Assembly: GCA_023433265.1 (NCBI GenBank)
Contig: JAEZDR010000157.1
Coordinates: 1 to 16,310 of the forward strand
Direction of reading: 5' to 3'
DNA from: Bacteroidota bacterium
Lineage (GTDB): Bacteria > Bacteroidota > Bacteroidia > Chitinophagales > Chitinophagaceae
Length of the DNA stretch: 16,310 nt
Every line of letters starts with the position of its first letter. Within the stretch, counting starts at the first letter, position 1. The translations under genes and the position numbers were made by a program. Shown here piece by piece: positions 1-6,056 of the stretch. Under the pieces are notes generated by a model. It was not told the origin of the DNA and ran no database searches. It saw only the letters and a program-made list of their open reading frames with translations.

Positions 1-27
1 CTAAAGATCAACCGCGAGGGAGTATTT

Positions 28-630
28 ATGCACAACGAAGTCTTGGTAGACTTGGAAACCATTAGGAAAAAAAGCCTGGAAGATGATGTTGCACTCATTG
101 AGTTATCGCTACATACTTCGCTGCCGCACACCGAAGCCGGTGCTGTTGAACTTACCCCGCACGCAGTTTTTGTACAGGCAGAAGAAAGTTTAAGGCTTGA
201 CGGTTACCCTGTTAAGCCTGCAATAGCAGCATTTCCGGGTATAGTCAAGCTGCTTCGCTCGTTGTCGGGTGGTAAACCGGTTGGAATCAGGATATCGGGA
301 TGGAATAAAACAAACTTAAAAAAGCTTTGTGCTATCTACATGCACAACAATCAGGCGCCTGATTTCATTTCCCTGCACTTTAGCAGGTTAACGGGAGAGG
401 AAGCTTCAGTTCTTCAGGCAATAGCTGAAGCAAAACAGGTGTTACAAAATGCCAAGCTTGACGGCGATATCGCTCTGCTTGCTACCGCCAATATGATCAG
501 TGCTTCACAAGCCACGGCGATGGTGCGTGCGGGTGCATTAACAACATATCTGTCGTCTCAACATTCAATTAACTCCGGTTACAAATTTGCTCTCAAAGAC
601 ACACAACCGGGAGAGCTTTACTTAAACTAA
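28..630 (+). CDS. Hypothetical protein resembling a degenerate FMN-binding glutamate synthase domain
   Basis: The function is not known. The 200-residue protein has no signal peptide or membrane segment. Residues 66-190 can be laid beside the C-terminal half of FMN-binding glutamate synthase domains. SGGKPVGIRISG (80-91) matches the SGGKPVGxK strand. PDFISLHF (111-118) sits where the family has PDFIxxDGxEGGTGA. The segment around 148-187 (ALLATANMISASQA, then YKFAL) mirrors the GASGKI, ALALGAD and FALGC stretch. The glycine-rich FMN/substrate loop and the cysteines are absent, and the length is well under half of a usual family member of about 500 residues, so catalysis is unlikely. The ATG at 28 follows a GAGGGAG-like ribosome site. 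The gene ends 9 bases before the Rnk-like gene and is probably cotranscribed with it. The homology is my reading by eye, not a search result. Confidence 0.6.
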   Translation: MHNEVLVDLETIRKKSLEDDVALIELSLHTSLPHTEAGAVELTPHAVFVQAEESLRLDGYPVKPAIAAFPGIVKLLRSLSGGKPVGIRISGWNKTNLKKLCAIYMHNNQAPDFISLHFSRLTGEEASVLQAIAEAKQVLQNAKLDGDIALLATANMISASQATAMVRAGALTTYLSSQHSINSGYKFALKDTQPGELYLN

Positions 631-639
631 AAAATCATC

Positions 640-1041
640 ATGAAAAAGAAAAGCAGCGAGCTGATGATCTCAGCCTCGGATTATGATATATTGAACAACT
701 ACATAAGAAAACACAGTGAAGTGAAAAGTGATCGTGTGTTTGTGGAAATGCTGCAAAAGGAACTTAAGCAGGCACGGGTGGTAGAAGATAAGGAACTGCC
801 TGCCAATGTAGTACGGCTAAACTCAAAAGTAAAAATACAGGAAGGCACTCAGGGCAAGCCGGTCGAAGTGAAAGTGGTATTGCCCGAACATGCTGATATC
901 AGGTCAAGATTCATTTCAATCTTCGCTCCGCTTGCAACGGCTTTATTTGGATATAAGGAAGGAGCTACTGTAACCTGGCAGGTACCTGCAGGTAAAAAAG
1001 CGTTTAAAATACTGGAGGTCTGCAACTCACTCCAGGCTTAG
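640..1041 (+). CDS. GreA/GreB-family protein, Rnk-like (nucleoside diphosphate kinase regulator type)
   Basis: At 133 residues this is close to the size of E. coli Rnk and shorter than GreA. A short helical N-terminus (about 1-48) is followed by a GreA/GreB C-terminal FKBP-like domain (about 52-130). Its signature runs from PLATALFGYKEG (97-108) through WQVPAGKKAFKILEV (113-127). Such proteins bind RNA polymerase near the secondary channel. Rnk lacks the long acidic-tipped coiled coil that lets GreA stimulate transcript cleavage, and the same seems true here, so a competitor or modulator role is more likely than cleavage. It follows the glutamate-synthase-like gene after 9 bases and is closed by a strong terminator. 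The family assignment is firm; the physiological role is inferred. Confidence 0.88.
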   Translation: MKKKSSELMISASDYDILNNYIRKHSEVKSDRVFVEMLQKELKQARVVEDKELPANVVRLNSKVKIQEGTQGKPVEVKVVLPEHADIRSRFISIFAPLATALFGYKEGATVTWQVPAGKKAFKILEVCNSLQA

Positions 1042-1048
1042 TTAAATG

Positions 1049-1074
1049 GCCCCGGTTTTCACCGGGGCTTTTTT
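1049..1074 (+). terminator. Rho-independent terminator after the Rnk-like gene
   Basis: A 7-bp GC-rich stem (GCCCCGG at 1049-1055, CCGGGGC at 1062-1068) encloses a 6-base loop and is followed directly by six T residues. It begins 8 bases after the stop codon, so it ends the 28-1041 transcript. Confidence 0.93.
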
Positions 1075-1110
1075 CGCCAATAAACCTACTCCTTAAAGCC
1101 TTGCACCAAC

Positions 1111-1118
1111 TATATTTG
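1111..1118 (+). promoter_or_regulatory. Bacteroidota -7 promoter box for the YgjV/GNAT gene
   Basis: TATATTTG is a perfect match to the TAnnTTTG -7 consensus of Bacteroidota and lies 22 bases before the ATG at 1141. No good -33 TTG is present at the expected 17-23 base spacing, so the assignment rests on the -7 box and its position after a terminator. Confidence 0.5.
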
Positions 1119-1140
1119 TTTGAAACAGCAAAGCTGATAT

Positions 1141-1764
1141 ATGGAAAAAGAACTGGTAGGATACCTTGCCTCTGTGTTGCTCGTCGTTTCTTTATCCCTA
1201 CGAAACGACCTGAAGTTCAGGTGGACGAACGCAGCAGCCGCTACTACTTTTGTTATCTATGGGTTATTGATAGATAGCATGCCCATAACAGTAACAAACG
1301 CTGCTGTTTTGCTTATCAATATTTACTATCTCTACAAGATTTATACGGCTTCAACAGAGGAAGATTTTCAAATCGTAGAGTTGGAAGACACCAATGCTTT
1401 ACCTTCCAAATTTTCAACATTCTACAAAGAGGACCTGCAATCCTATTTTCCCGAAGCCGCATCAGGCGTTCAACAGGCAAACTTCAAAGCAGTGGTGCTT
1501 AGAGACATGGCAATTGCAAACCTGTTTTGTGCAAAAGTGCACGGCGATGGCACCGCTGAAGTTCTCATCAATTATACAATTCCTAGGTATAGGGATTATA
1601 AAGTAGGCACCTTCATCTTCGAAAAGGAGAAGAACTTTCTTTCGTCTAAAGGCATCAGGAAAATCTACTACAAGTCAGTATCGCATAAAGGCCACATGGA
1701 CTTTATCAAAAAACATGGCTTTAAAGAAGATGGAAGCGGGTGGAGTAAAAGCCTGGGGGGATAA
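1141..1764 (+). CDS. Membrane protein with YgjV-like N-terminus and GNAT-like C-terminal domain
   Basis: The 207-residue protein has two parts. Residues 1-70 contain about three hydrophobic segments (5-20, 31-48, 53-68), resembling part of the YgjV inner-membrane family, with charged loops such as RNDLKFRW. From about 75 onward the protein is soluble. The stretch GTFIFEKEKNFLSSKGIRKI (156-175) and the ending FIKKHGFKEDGSGW (188-201) look like the last strands and helix of a GNAT fold, where a KxGF motif commonly closes the acetyl-CoA domain. A clear Q/RxxGxG acetyl-CoA loop is not visible; the best candidate is RDYKVGTF (151-158). Acetyltransferase activity is therefore uncertain. The gene is monocistronic, and the SRP RNA gene converges on its 3' end. 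The substrate is unknown. Confidence 0.72.
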   Translation: MEKELVGYLASVLLVVSLSLRNDLKFRWTNAAAATTFVIYGLLIDSMPITVTNAAVLLINIYYLYKIYTASTEEDFQIVELEDTNALPSKFSTFYKEDLQSYFPEAASGVQQANFKAVVLRDMAIANLFCAKVHGDGTAEVLINYTIPRYRDYKVGTFIFEKEKNFLSSKGIRKIYYKSVSHKGHMDFIKKHGFKEDGSGWSKSLGG

Positions 1765-1773
1765 AATAAAAAA

Positions 1774-1870
1774 TGGCAGATTACTTACATCGCACCGCTA
1801 CAACCGCCCATCCTTGCTACCTTCCGGTCCTGGGGAGTTTCAGCAGGAGCTGGTCGTGTAAGACCTGCCA
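1774..1870 (-). ncRNA. ffs: Small bacterial signal recognition particle RNA (4.5S type)
   Basis: The minus strand carries the SRP RNA domain IV hairpin: AGGACCGGAAGGTAGCAAGG, with a GGAA tetraloop and the asymmetric loop bases bound by the Ffh M domain. The ends pair (TGGCAG with CTGCCA), followed inward by CTTAC with GTAAG, giving a rod of about 97 nt, the length of 4.5S RNA. The 3' end runs straight into T residues (plus-strand A run 1763-1773), which would act as terminator. A promoter lies just upstream. The RNA partners with Ffh to deliver nascent membrane and exported proteins to FtsY. Exact ends are inferred from the terminal pairing. Confidence 0.9.
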
Positions 1871-1873
1871 CTG

Positions 1874-1904
1874 CAAATGTAGGGGAAGTGCGGCACTTAC
1901 GCAA
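1874..1904 (-). promoter_or_regulatory. Promoter of the SRP RNA gene
   Basis: On the minus strand, a -33 TTG (1904-1902) is followed after 20 bases by TACATTTG (1881-1874), a perfect TAnnTTTG -7 box. This puts transcription start at about 1870, exactly where the paired 5' end of the RNA begins. It is the best-spaced two-part promoter in the window. Confidence 0.8.
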
Positions 1905-1919
1905 GCTTTTACAAATACT

Positions 1920-3191
1920 TTACAAGCCTGGCTGCATAATGAAGTTTCTTGAATTAATAGTCGTCACTCCTATTAATTCATCGCTGCGGCCACTCACAGG
2001 TCTGTAGTAAACGAGTATCGTGTATTCGTTCTCGGTTTCTGTATAGCTTGGCCCCACAAAATCAACCTCGCCCGTTCTGGAACGGGTCACATACACATAG
2101 TTATAATACCCTTGTTTCAGCAGGAGCGATGCTTCATATTCACCTTTTTCAGCGTTGTACTGCATTTGGGATGCTTCATCAAGTTTGTAATTATTAAACT
2201 GACCCACTACATACACTTCTTTGTCGCTGAAAGGCTGGTTATCAGTCGGTATCAGGCTAAATTGAACATTCCCGTAATCCCCTTGCCAAAACGGGTTCAC
2301 GTTATCGGTCGTGGTAATTTCGAAATAACCATTGTAGTCCCTGAAGAAGATGTACCGCTGCTGACCTTTCTCAGAATCTGCCGAAACATACACGGTCCAC
2401 GGAAGGGTGGTTTTGTCCACTTTCGACATCCGCTCCGTTTGAAACCGGAAACTTCTCATGTCCAGCCACTTATATTCTTTTCCCGCAGCAAAGATGCCTA
2501 CATTATCGCCGCTGTATTCCAATAGGTTACCCCTAATGAACGTTGGCGTAAGGTTCTTCAGGGCATTATCCCATCTCCAGTTTTGTAATACCACCACTTT
2601 TAGTTGCTGCTGTGGATTGAGGATGTTCAGCTTCTTTTGATCAATCGTGAACTGGATTTTATGATGTGTTCTGAATAGCTGTGGATTGAAAGGCTGAAGG
2701 AGCTGCGCTCCTATTGAAACGTAGTTATCCGTCACAAGCAACCGCTTGGTAAAAGCAAGTTGAGAAGTATCTCCGTTTGTAAAAACCTTAATAAGATAGT
2801 TGCCGGTGCGGGATGGAATGCTGTTGCGCTCGGGCAAAATGGCCTGGTAATGAATGTATTTTGTGAGCGCTATCGAGGAAACCCTGTAGGTGGTAATCCT
2901 GTTTTGCGTAAAGCCCCGGATATAATCGAAACTGCTGAGGTTTACAGGCTCCCAGTTTGCATCGCACAACTGGTAGGTGTAAAAATAACTTTTGAAGTTG
3001 CTGCCCAACTCATCAAAGTGCAACTCAACCGAGCCTATGGAACCTAAGGATACCACCGGGTAACTCATTTGATTGCCGGCATGGTAAAGCTGGACACTCT
3101 TAATATCCTTGTTAATGATTTCATCGGGCTCGGCCGCAAAACTGCTGTTTACACAAAGCAGGAAAACGGTAAGTGTGGCAAGTCGCAGCAT
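1920..3191 (-). CDS. DUF5103-family protein, type IX secretion system plug-like protein
   Basis: This 423-residue exported protein has a signal peptide (MLRLATLTVFLLCVNSSFA, cleavage near residue 19). The body is rich in beta strands and aromatic residues. It matches the DUF5103 pattern: an N-terminal domain beginning IKSVQLYHAGNQMSYPV and describing SYFYTYQLCDANW, then a C-terminal Ig/CBM48-like part with EVYVVGQFNNY and KQGYYNYVYV. In Flavobacterium, a protein of this family plugs the periplasmic side of the SprA translocon pore when no substrate is engaged. The role here is by family membership. It is divergent from the permease gene; a near-match -7 box (TAGGTTTA, minus strand, 3215-3208) lies upstream. 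Its stop is followed at once by the SRP RNA promoter. No other T9SS gene is in the window. Confidence 0.82.
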   Translation of the reverse strand: MLRLATLTVFLLCVNSSFAAEPDEIINKDIKSVQLYHAGNQMSYPVVSLGSIGSVELHFDELGSNFKSYFYTYQLCDANWEPVNLSSFDYIRGFTQNRITTYRVSSIALTKYIHYQAILPERNSIPSRTGNYLIKVFTNGDTSQLAFTKRLLVTDNYVSIGAQLLQPFNPQLFRTHHKIQFTIDQKKLNILNPQQQLKVVVLQNWRWDNALKNLTPTFIRGNLLEYSGDNVGIFAAGKEYKWLDMRSFRFQTERMSKVDKTTLPWTVYVSADSEKGQQRYIFFRDYNGYFEITTTDNVNPFWQGDYGNVQFSLIPTDNQPFSDKEVYVVGQFNNYKLDEASQMQYNAEKGEYEASLLLKQGYYNYVYVTRSRTGEVDFVGPSYTETENEYTILVYYRPVSGRSDELIGVTTINSRNFIMQPGL

Positions 3192-3286
3192 CTCAGCTAA
3201 TTTACGCTAAACCTACAACATAATTAGCATTGCTTAAAGGCTTTGTATATTGCCGCCGGCAAGCTGCCACAGGTTTAACAAAACTC

Positions 3287-4519
3287 ATGAATATTGCGCC
3301 TTTTATAGCCCGCCGCATCACTTTCAACAAGCAGAAATCTTTCTCGGGTTTCATCATCAGGCTGGCAACCGTGGCAACAGCGCTTAGTGTTGCAGCAATG
3401 ATCATAACGCTTGCCTTTGTCAACGGTTTCCAAAAAACGGTGAGCGAAAAAGTATTTGGCTTTTGGGGACACATGCGGGTTCAGCAATTTGAGGGCGAAC
3501 GTTCAATCGTTGCCGAAGAAACCCCGCTTGACAAAAACGATTCCGTTGTAAGCATTCTAAAACGCACACCCGGCATAGTTCGGGTGCAACCCTTCGCCAC
3601 CAAGAGCGCTGTACTGGATAAAGACCGGGAGATTGAGGGTGTATTGTTCAAAGGTGTCGAAAGCAATTACAATTTTAAAAACCTTGACCAGTTTCTGGTA
3701 GAAGGTAGATGGATCAACTTCTCCGACACCCTTTATAGCAAAGAAATCAATGTTTCGCAGGCCGTTGCCAAACTGCTGAACATGAAGGTGAACGATACGA
3801 TAGCCATCTATTTTATTTCGCCCGGCGACGGTAAAACAAACACAAGGCGCCTCAGGGTGGCAGGTATATTCAAAACAGGGATAGAAGAGTTTGATAAATT
3901 GTTTGCACTCGGCGATATACGGCTTCTCAGGCGGGTAAATAATTGGAGAGAAGACCAGATCGGCGGCTATGAAATTTTTCTTGCCAATTACGAACAGATG
4001 GATTCAATCAATACTGTCCTCTACCGTGATTTACCATTTGAGTGGGTAAGTAAAACACTTAAAGAGATTTATCCCAACATCTTCGATTGGCTCTCCATCC
4101 AGGATATGAACAGGGACGTCATTTTCATTATCATGGCTGTCGTAGCCATCATTAACCTCGTAACCTGCCTGCTGATACTAGTATTGGAACGCACCCGGAT
4201 GGTGGGAATTCTAAAAGCAGTGGGAGCCAGGAACATTACCATTCAAAAAATCTTTCTCTATAACGCAACATTAATAGCCACCGTTGGCATCGGCAGCGGG
4301 CTTGTGGTTGGCCTCGGCCTTTGTTACCTGCAACTTAAAACCGGGTTTATTACAATGAATGAAACCGCTTATTACGTAGCAACGGCCCCGGTCGACATAA
4401 TTTGGTGGCAGGTAGCAGCCGTATGCGCAGGAACCTTCCTGGTCTGCTTTCTCGCCCTTACCATTCCAACCTTGATCGTCAGGGGAATCAAACCTGTAAA
4501 AGCCATTCAATTCCGCTAA
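3287..4519 (+). CDS. FtsX-family ABC transporter permease (LolC/LolE-like)
   Basis: At 410 residues, this has the four-helix layout of the LolC/LolE/MacB class. TM1 spans about 21-45, after the amphipathic start MNIAPFIARRITF. A large periplasmic MacB-like domain covers about 46-275. TM2 (277-300), TM3 (323-350) and TM4 (371-398) form the FtsX domain. The cytoplasmic segment ERTRMVGILKAVGARN between TM2 and TM3 is the coupling helix that contacts the ATPase. The ending RGIKPVKAIQFR matches the usual xxPxxALRxE-type tail. Such permeases pull lipoproteins or other substrates out of the inner membrane with an ATPase encoded elsewhere; none is adjacent here. The ATG at 3287 is preferred over an in-frame TTG at 3230 because homologues begin near NIAxFIARR. 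The specific substrate is unproven. Confidence 0.86.
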   Translation: MNIAPFIARRITFNKQKSFSGFIIRLATVATALSVAAMIITLAFVNGFQKTVSEKVFGFWGHMRVQQFEGERSIVAEETPLDKNDSVVSILKRTPGIVRVQPFATKSAVLDKDREIEGVLFKGVESNYNFKNLDQFLVEGRWINFSDTLYSKEINVSQAVAKLLNMKVNDTIAIYFISPGDGKTNTRRLRVAGIFKTGIEEFDKLFALGDIRLLRRVNNWREDQIGGYEIFLANYEQMDSINTVLYRDLPFEWVSKTLKEIYPNIFDWLSIQDMNRDVIFIIMAVVAIINLVTCLLILVLERTRMVGILKAVGARNITIQKIFLYNATLIATVGIGSGLVVGLGLCYLQLKTGFITMNETAYYVATAPVDIIWWQVAAVCAGTFLVCFLALTIPTLIVRGIKPVKAIQFR

Positions 4520-4565
4520 ATCTGGCGTAAAAGCATATATACATAAACAGGAACGATAACTCCCA

Positions 4566-5330
4566 TCAGGCCCGCCCTGTTAGCGAATAAGCAACTATAC
4601 CCACCCATTCTTTCATTAGCCTGCGCCAATGTTCTAGCACCACTACCTGTGGAATGATGTATGTATTCAAAAATCCCCGGTCAGCAACCAGGTAACCCGC
4701 CGGGTAGGGAACTATCTGCCCCGCCATGCCTGCACGGTCAAACACCTTTATGCTACGTGGAATATGTATGGCAGAGGTTATCAGAACATAGGGAGGCCGC
4801 AGTTGCAGGCTATCAAGTAGCTGCTTGGTAAACAAAGCATTTTCATGGGTGTTTCTCGCCCTGCCCTCAATAAGAATATCACTTACAGGCACACCCATGC
4901 TAACCAGTTCTCCCGATACAAAAGCCGCTTCGCTGTAACTAACTCCCGGCAAAACATCGCTGCTACCCCCGGTTATGGCTATCTTCTTTATATGTCCTTG
5001 CTTGTACAGTTTCAACGTTTGGATAAACCTGTCTGCATTCTCATTGAATTTTCCTTTCCCGTCCTCATCATAAGACCCCATACCACCTAACAATATCCCG
5101 CACGAATACTGCTGCCTCGGTTTAAAACTAACTGGAGACGGTTGGTACAGGTTGAGCACCAACATGAAGATGGCTTTGTTACTAAACAAAAACAGCACGC
5201 CTAAAGCAGCATATAATAATCGTTTCTTTTGAGGCTGCCTTTTGACGAACAAATGCAAAAGCAACAAAATGACAACCCACGTAAATGGGGAAACAAGAAA
5301 CTGCAGCAGTTTAGACAAAAAGAAGAACAT
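4566..5330 (-). CDS. YdcF/ElyC/SanA-family membrane protein (DUF218)
   Basis: The 254-residue protein has two N-terminal hydrophobic segments (about 8-28 and 38-60), then a DUF218 domain (about 75-240). The family pattern is clear: GILLGGMGSYDEDGK (78-92), AITGGSS (118-124), ARNTHENA (158-165) and ITSAIHIPRS (184-193). Members such as ElyC and SanA act in envelope integrity and peptidoglycan or undecaprenyl-lipid metabolism, though the reaction is not settled. It starts 4 bases after the stop of the TrmH-like methyltransferase and is most likely cotranscribed. It converges with the permease gene, with 46 bases between their stops and no terminator that I can see. Confidence 0.88.
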   Translation of the reverse strand: MFFFLSKLLQFLVSPFTWVVILLLLHLFVKRQPQKKRLLYAALGVLFLFSNKAIFMLVLNLYQPSPVSFKPRQQYSCGILLGGMGSYDEDGKGKFNENADRFIQTLKLYKQGHIKKIAITGGSSDVLPGVSYSEAAFVSGELVSMGVPVSDILIEGRARNTHENALFTKQLLDSLQLRPPYVLITSAIHIPRSIKVFDRAGMAGQIVPYPAGYLVADRGFLNTYIIPQVVVLEHWRRLMKEWVGIVAYSLTGRA

Positions 5331-5334
5331 TATG

Positions 5335-6051
5335 TTACCTGGTTAAATGAGATAAAATAATACCGGCAGCCATGGCAGCATTTAGGCTTTCTGCTTTTCC
5401 TTTACGCGGGATAGTAATCTTATGCTGAATCAGGCCTAGGTTTTCTGCTCTAATACCTCCTCCCTCATTGCCGATCAATAAAACGCCATCACGTTGTGCT
5501 TCCATTTGATGCACGGGTTTGCCGTCTAACATGGCACCAAATACCTTTTTATTTTTCAAATACAGGTGCAGGTCTCCATAAAATAACATCACCCGGCCAA
5601 GGCTACCCATACTAGCCTGTACTACCTTTGGATTATAGCAATCTACTGTGTCACTTGAGGCAAAGATGGTTTCAATACCAAACCAATCTGCAAGACGGAT
5701 GATGGTTCCAAGGTTACCTGGGTCTTGTATCCCATCCAGTGCAAGTTGCAAGCCTTCTTGTTTAACCTGCTCCAGGTTATAAACGGGAATCTCAAACACG
5801 CCCAGTACCTGTTGCGGTGATGGATGGTTGCTAAGCCGCTGCAATTCTTCCTCTGACACCACAATCTTTTCAACCATTGCTGGTAGTTCTACGTTCCATT
5901 CTTGTAAAGCATAAACTTTCCTCACGGTCAAGCCTGCAGCTAATAGCTCCCCTACGGTCTTAACGCCTTCGGCTACAAACATTCCAAGGCTTTGCCTGTT
6001 TTTTTTAGCGTACAAACTTTGAATATATTTGACCTCATTTTTACTCACCAT
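5335..6051 (-). CDS. TrmH/SpoU-family RNA 2'-O-methyltransferase
   Basis: At 238 residues, this has an N-terminal substrate-binding domain (about 1-95; FVAEGVKTVGELL resembles the L30e-like SpoU_sub_bind fold) and a C-terminal SPOUT knot domain. All three SpoU motifs are visible: DGIQDPGNLGTIIR (106-119), LLIGNEGGG (191-199) and ITIPRKGKAESLNAAMAAGI (212-231). It transfers a methyl group from S-adenosylmethionine to a ribose 2'-OH of rRNA or tRNA; the target site cannot be read from the sequence. The ATG at 6051 lies only 5 bases from the divergent tamL ATG, so its promoter must lie within the 5' end of tamL. I find no perfect -7 box there. It leads a two-gene operon with the YdcF-like gene. 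Confidence 0.92.
   Translation of the reverse strand: MVSKNEVKYIQSLYAKKNRQSLGMFVAEGVKTVGELLAAGLTVRKVYALQEWNVELPAMVEKIVVSEEELQRLSNHPSPQQVLGVFEIPVYNLEQVKQEGLQLALDGIQDPGNLGTIIRLADWFGIETIFASSDTVDCYNPKVVQASMGSLGRVMLFYGDLHLYLKNKKVFGAMLDGKPVHQMEAQRDGVLLIGNEGGGIRAENLGLIQHKITIPRKGKAESLNAAMAAGIILSHLTR
6024..6031 (+). promoter_or_regulatory. -7 promoter box for tamL inside the methyltransferase gene
   Basis: TATATTTG matches TAnnTTTG perfectly and ends 25 bases before the tamL ATG. It lies inside the first codons of the divergent methyltransferase gene. No TTG is at the right distance; only a T-run around 5999-6006 occupies the -33 region. Confidence 0.5.
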
Positions 6052-6056
6052 CTCTT

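Noticed and set aside
2112..2525. A 137-codon plus-strand frame inside the plug-like gene
   Set aside because: It overlaps the conserved C-terminal half of the minus-strand gene and shows no protein-like pattern.
3230..3286. Upstream TTG start extending the permease by 19 residues
   Set aside because: The extension is unlike the family N-terminus, and the ATG at 3287 gives the typical NIAxFIARR opening.
4520..4565. Possible bidirectional terminator between the convergent permease and YdcF-like genes
   Set aside because: I could not find a stem of useful length followed by T residues on either strand.
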